This document shows, one piece after another, positions 6,635 to 7,669 of a stretch of DNA of 7,669 nucleotides. The stretch comes from Tissierellia bacterium (GTDB lineage: Bacteria; Bacillota; Clostridia; Tissierellales; Tepidimicrobiaceae). The translations under genes were made by a program, and so were the position numbers. The stretch's first letter is position 1. Each line of letters opens with the position of its first letter. The notes beneath the pieces are model-generated. The model was not told the origin of the DNA and did no database searches. It saw only the letters and a list, made by a program, of their open reading frames with translations. The stretch covers positions 1 through 7,669 of the forward strand of contig JAAYRM010000242.1 of the NCBI GenBank assembly GCA_012518745.1, written 5' to 3'.

Positions 6635-6934
6635 CTATCTCTTAACAACCAGGTCCCGTACAACGGTGCCTGCGGCAGGTGCAAGTTTGATAGACTCCGC
6701 CGTAGGTTCTAGATATTCAGCACAGGCCAACACAGGTCTCCCATCCAAGTTGACAAGGCAACGTCCACATATGGACTGATTACAGATGCTATGCCTATAG
6801 TAGGCAAGTGTATGATCTAGGTTGTTATATATATAATCCAAGATATCCATAACCGTCATGGTTTCGGATAGCAGGGGTACTTCATATGTTTGTAAACCAT
6901 TACTTCTTACGACTTCAACTTTGATAGTTTTCAT
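6635..6934 (-). CDS. Stand-alone [2Fe-2S] protein, SdhB/FrdB N-terminal domain only
   Basis: This is a 99-residue protein with a beta-grasp ferredoxin fold of the succinate dehydrogenase/fumarate reductase iron-sulfur type. The cluster ligands are Cys51, Cys56, Cys59 and Cys71 in the pattern CNQSICGRC...LAC, matching the CxxxxCGxC...C arrangement of SdhB. Ordinary SdhB/FrdB proteins are about 230-250 residues and carry a second domain with 4Fe-4S and 3Fe-4S (or 4Fe-4S) clusters; this is absent and the frame ends normally at TAG, with no Cys-rich remnant downstream. The ATG at 6934 follows GGAGG (6941-6945) at 6 nt and lies one base after the flavoprotein stop. A longer in-frame reading from 7048 would run inside the flavoprotein gene and has no family support. 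It presumably takes electrons from the upstream FAD subunit and passes them to a separate carrier. Confidence 0.92.
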   Translation of the reverse strand: MKTIKVEVVRSNGLQTYEVPLLSETMTVMDILDYIYNNLDHTLAYYRHSICNQSICGRCLVNLDGRPVLACAEYLEPTAESIKLAPAAGTVVRDLVVKR

Positions 6935-6935
6935 T

Positions 6936-7669
6936 CTACACCTCCAGAATAGTTTTCGCAATACATTCCGCAAGATTTGGATGATTTTCCGAATCCAATT
7001 CCTTATAGACTGCTTCAGGATAGCACTTACCATAGATAGGCTCCCCATCTTCGTCTAATGTGGCGGTGTAGCTGAATTGATACTCTTTATTATTAACCTC
7101 TGGATAGTCAGCACGGACATGACATCCCCGGCTTTCCTTACGATTCAATGCGGAATAGATGCCAATTTCAGCACAGATCGCTAGGTGACGAACAGCTATT
7201 AAGTTTACTAACTCCATATTATAAGCCTTATCCTCTGGTACTGCTATTTGATCAAGCGATGCTCTAAGCGCCCTTATCTCCTCATAGGCCTTAGCTAAAC
7301 GCTCCCCATCTCGGAAGAAATCGAATCCTTCATCGCATATGCTCTCAAGCTTATGCAGGGTCTCAATTGCACTAATACCCTCTTCTCGGTTCATCGGAGC
7401 CATTAGAGCTTCAACCTTTTCATCTAGATCCGCAGGTTCTAGCTGTGTTGCTGTTTTAATATATTCATAGGCTGTATTTCCTGCAGTATAACCATGTGCT
7501 AACATTTCAGTCAAGCCATCCCCACTACGGAAAGCACCGAACACGCCACCGGTTACCTCTCCAGCTGCATATAGGCCTGGTACGCTAGTAGCGAAAGTGT
7601 CATCTACAGTAACCCCACCCATGCTGTATTCGTTACCCATACCTACAAGCAAGCGCTTGTCATTGTTGA
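6936..7669 (-). CDS. Fumarate reductase/succinate dehydrogenase-like flavoprotein, C-terminal part (partial)
   Basis: The frame is open to the window edge, so the N-terminal FAD-binding part and the start are missing; 243 residues are visible. EYSMGGVTVDD followed by SVPGLYAAGEVTGGVFGAFR is the conserved capping-domain to FAD-domain junction of this family. The helical C-terminal domain has RKESRGCHVRADYPEVNN, the RxESRGxHxRxDyP motif of SdhA/FrdA/NadB proteins. Two active-site regions differ from fumarate reductases: the usual His before MGG (HYTMGG or HHTMGG) reads EYSMGG, and the usual GANRLGGNSL reads GAFRSGDGL, keeping the Arg. I therefore expect an FAD-dependent redox enzyme with a substrate other than plain fumarate or succinate. 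The stop TAG is one base before the [2Fe-2S] gene, whose ribosome binding site lies inside this gene, so the two are almost certainly partner subunits. No membrane anchor gene is visible. Confidence 0.93.
   Translation of the reverse strand, partial: NNDKRLLVGMGNEYSMGGVTVDDTFATSVPGLYAAGEVTGGVFGAFRSGDGLTEMLAHGYTAGNTAYEYIKTATQLEPADLDEKVEALMAPMNREEGISAIETLHKLESICDEGFDFFRDGERLAKAYEEIRALRASLDQIAVPEDKAYNMELVNLIAVRHLAICAEIGIYSALNRKESRGCHVRADYPEVNNKEYQFSYTATLDEDGEPIYGKCYPEAVYKELDSENHPNLAECIAKTILEV

Noticed and set aside
6935..7048. N-terminal extension of the [2Fe-2S] protein by 38 residues
   Set aside because: It overlaps the flavoprotein coding sequence, is Arg/Trp/Ile-rich with no family match, and the ATG at 6934 has an ideal ribosome binding site.
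7650..7652. TTG as the start of the flavoprotein
   Set aside because: The frame stays open to the window edge and the visible part begins in the middle of the conserved fold, so this codon is internal.

Overview
The window looks like a stretch of chromosome from an anaerobic, moderately AT-rich Firmicute of clostridial type. The reasons are a classic clostridial 2[4Fe-4S] ferredoxin, strong AGGAGG-like ribosome binding sites, TTG/GTG starts, heavy use of ATA, CTA and AGG codons, and a TRAP transporter. The exact genus cannot be read from the sequence. All seven stop-containing or partial genes plus one further partial gene lie on the minus strand, so transcription runs from high to low coordinates; I see no convincing plus-strand gene.

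In transcription order: (1) 7669-6635 holds the C-terminal part of a fumarate-reductase-like flavoprotein, followed one base later by a stand-alone 99-residue [2Fe-2S] protein that matches only the N-terminal domain of SdhB/FrdB. (2) 6634-6349 is a regulatory gap with a near-consensus sigma-A promoter, a 12-bp palindrome between its -35 and -10 boxes, a leader of about 210 nt, an orphan Shine-Dalgarno sequence and a palindromic operator-like site close to the next start. (3) 6348-3410 encodes a TAXI-type TRAP transporter: a lipoprotein solute-binding protein overlapping by 4 nt a fused DctQM permease. (4) 3409-3270 contains a perfect 15-bp inverted repeat. (5) 3269-2130 encodes a 379-residue NAD(P)-binding protein resembling an enlarged pyrroline-5-carboxylate reductase. 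(6) 2026-1853 encodes the small ferredoxin, preceded by a cluster of GGATA/TATCC half-sites. (7) 1624-1 encodes two integral membrane proteins: an EamA/DMT-type transporter and a YczE-family protein that starts at TTG and runs off the window.

The middle of the window reads as a small-molecule uptake and redox locus. A carboxylate-like substrate would enter through the TRAP system, and the flavoprotein/[2Fe-2S] pair, the ProC-like dehydrogenase and the ferredoxin would handle reduction or oxidation of it. The substrate cannot be named from sequence. The flavoprotein lacks the usual His before MGG and has a changed NRLGGN motif, and the ProC-like enzyme is about 100 residues longer than true ProC, so neither is likely to be the textbook enzyme. 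This combination is the best candidate in the window for an undescribed pathway. The EamA and YczE genes may be a separate unit.
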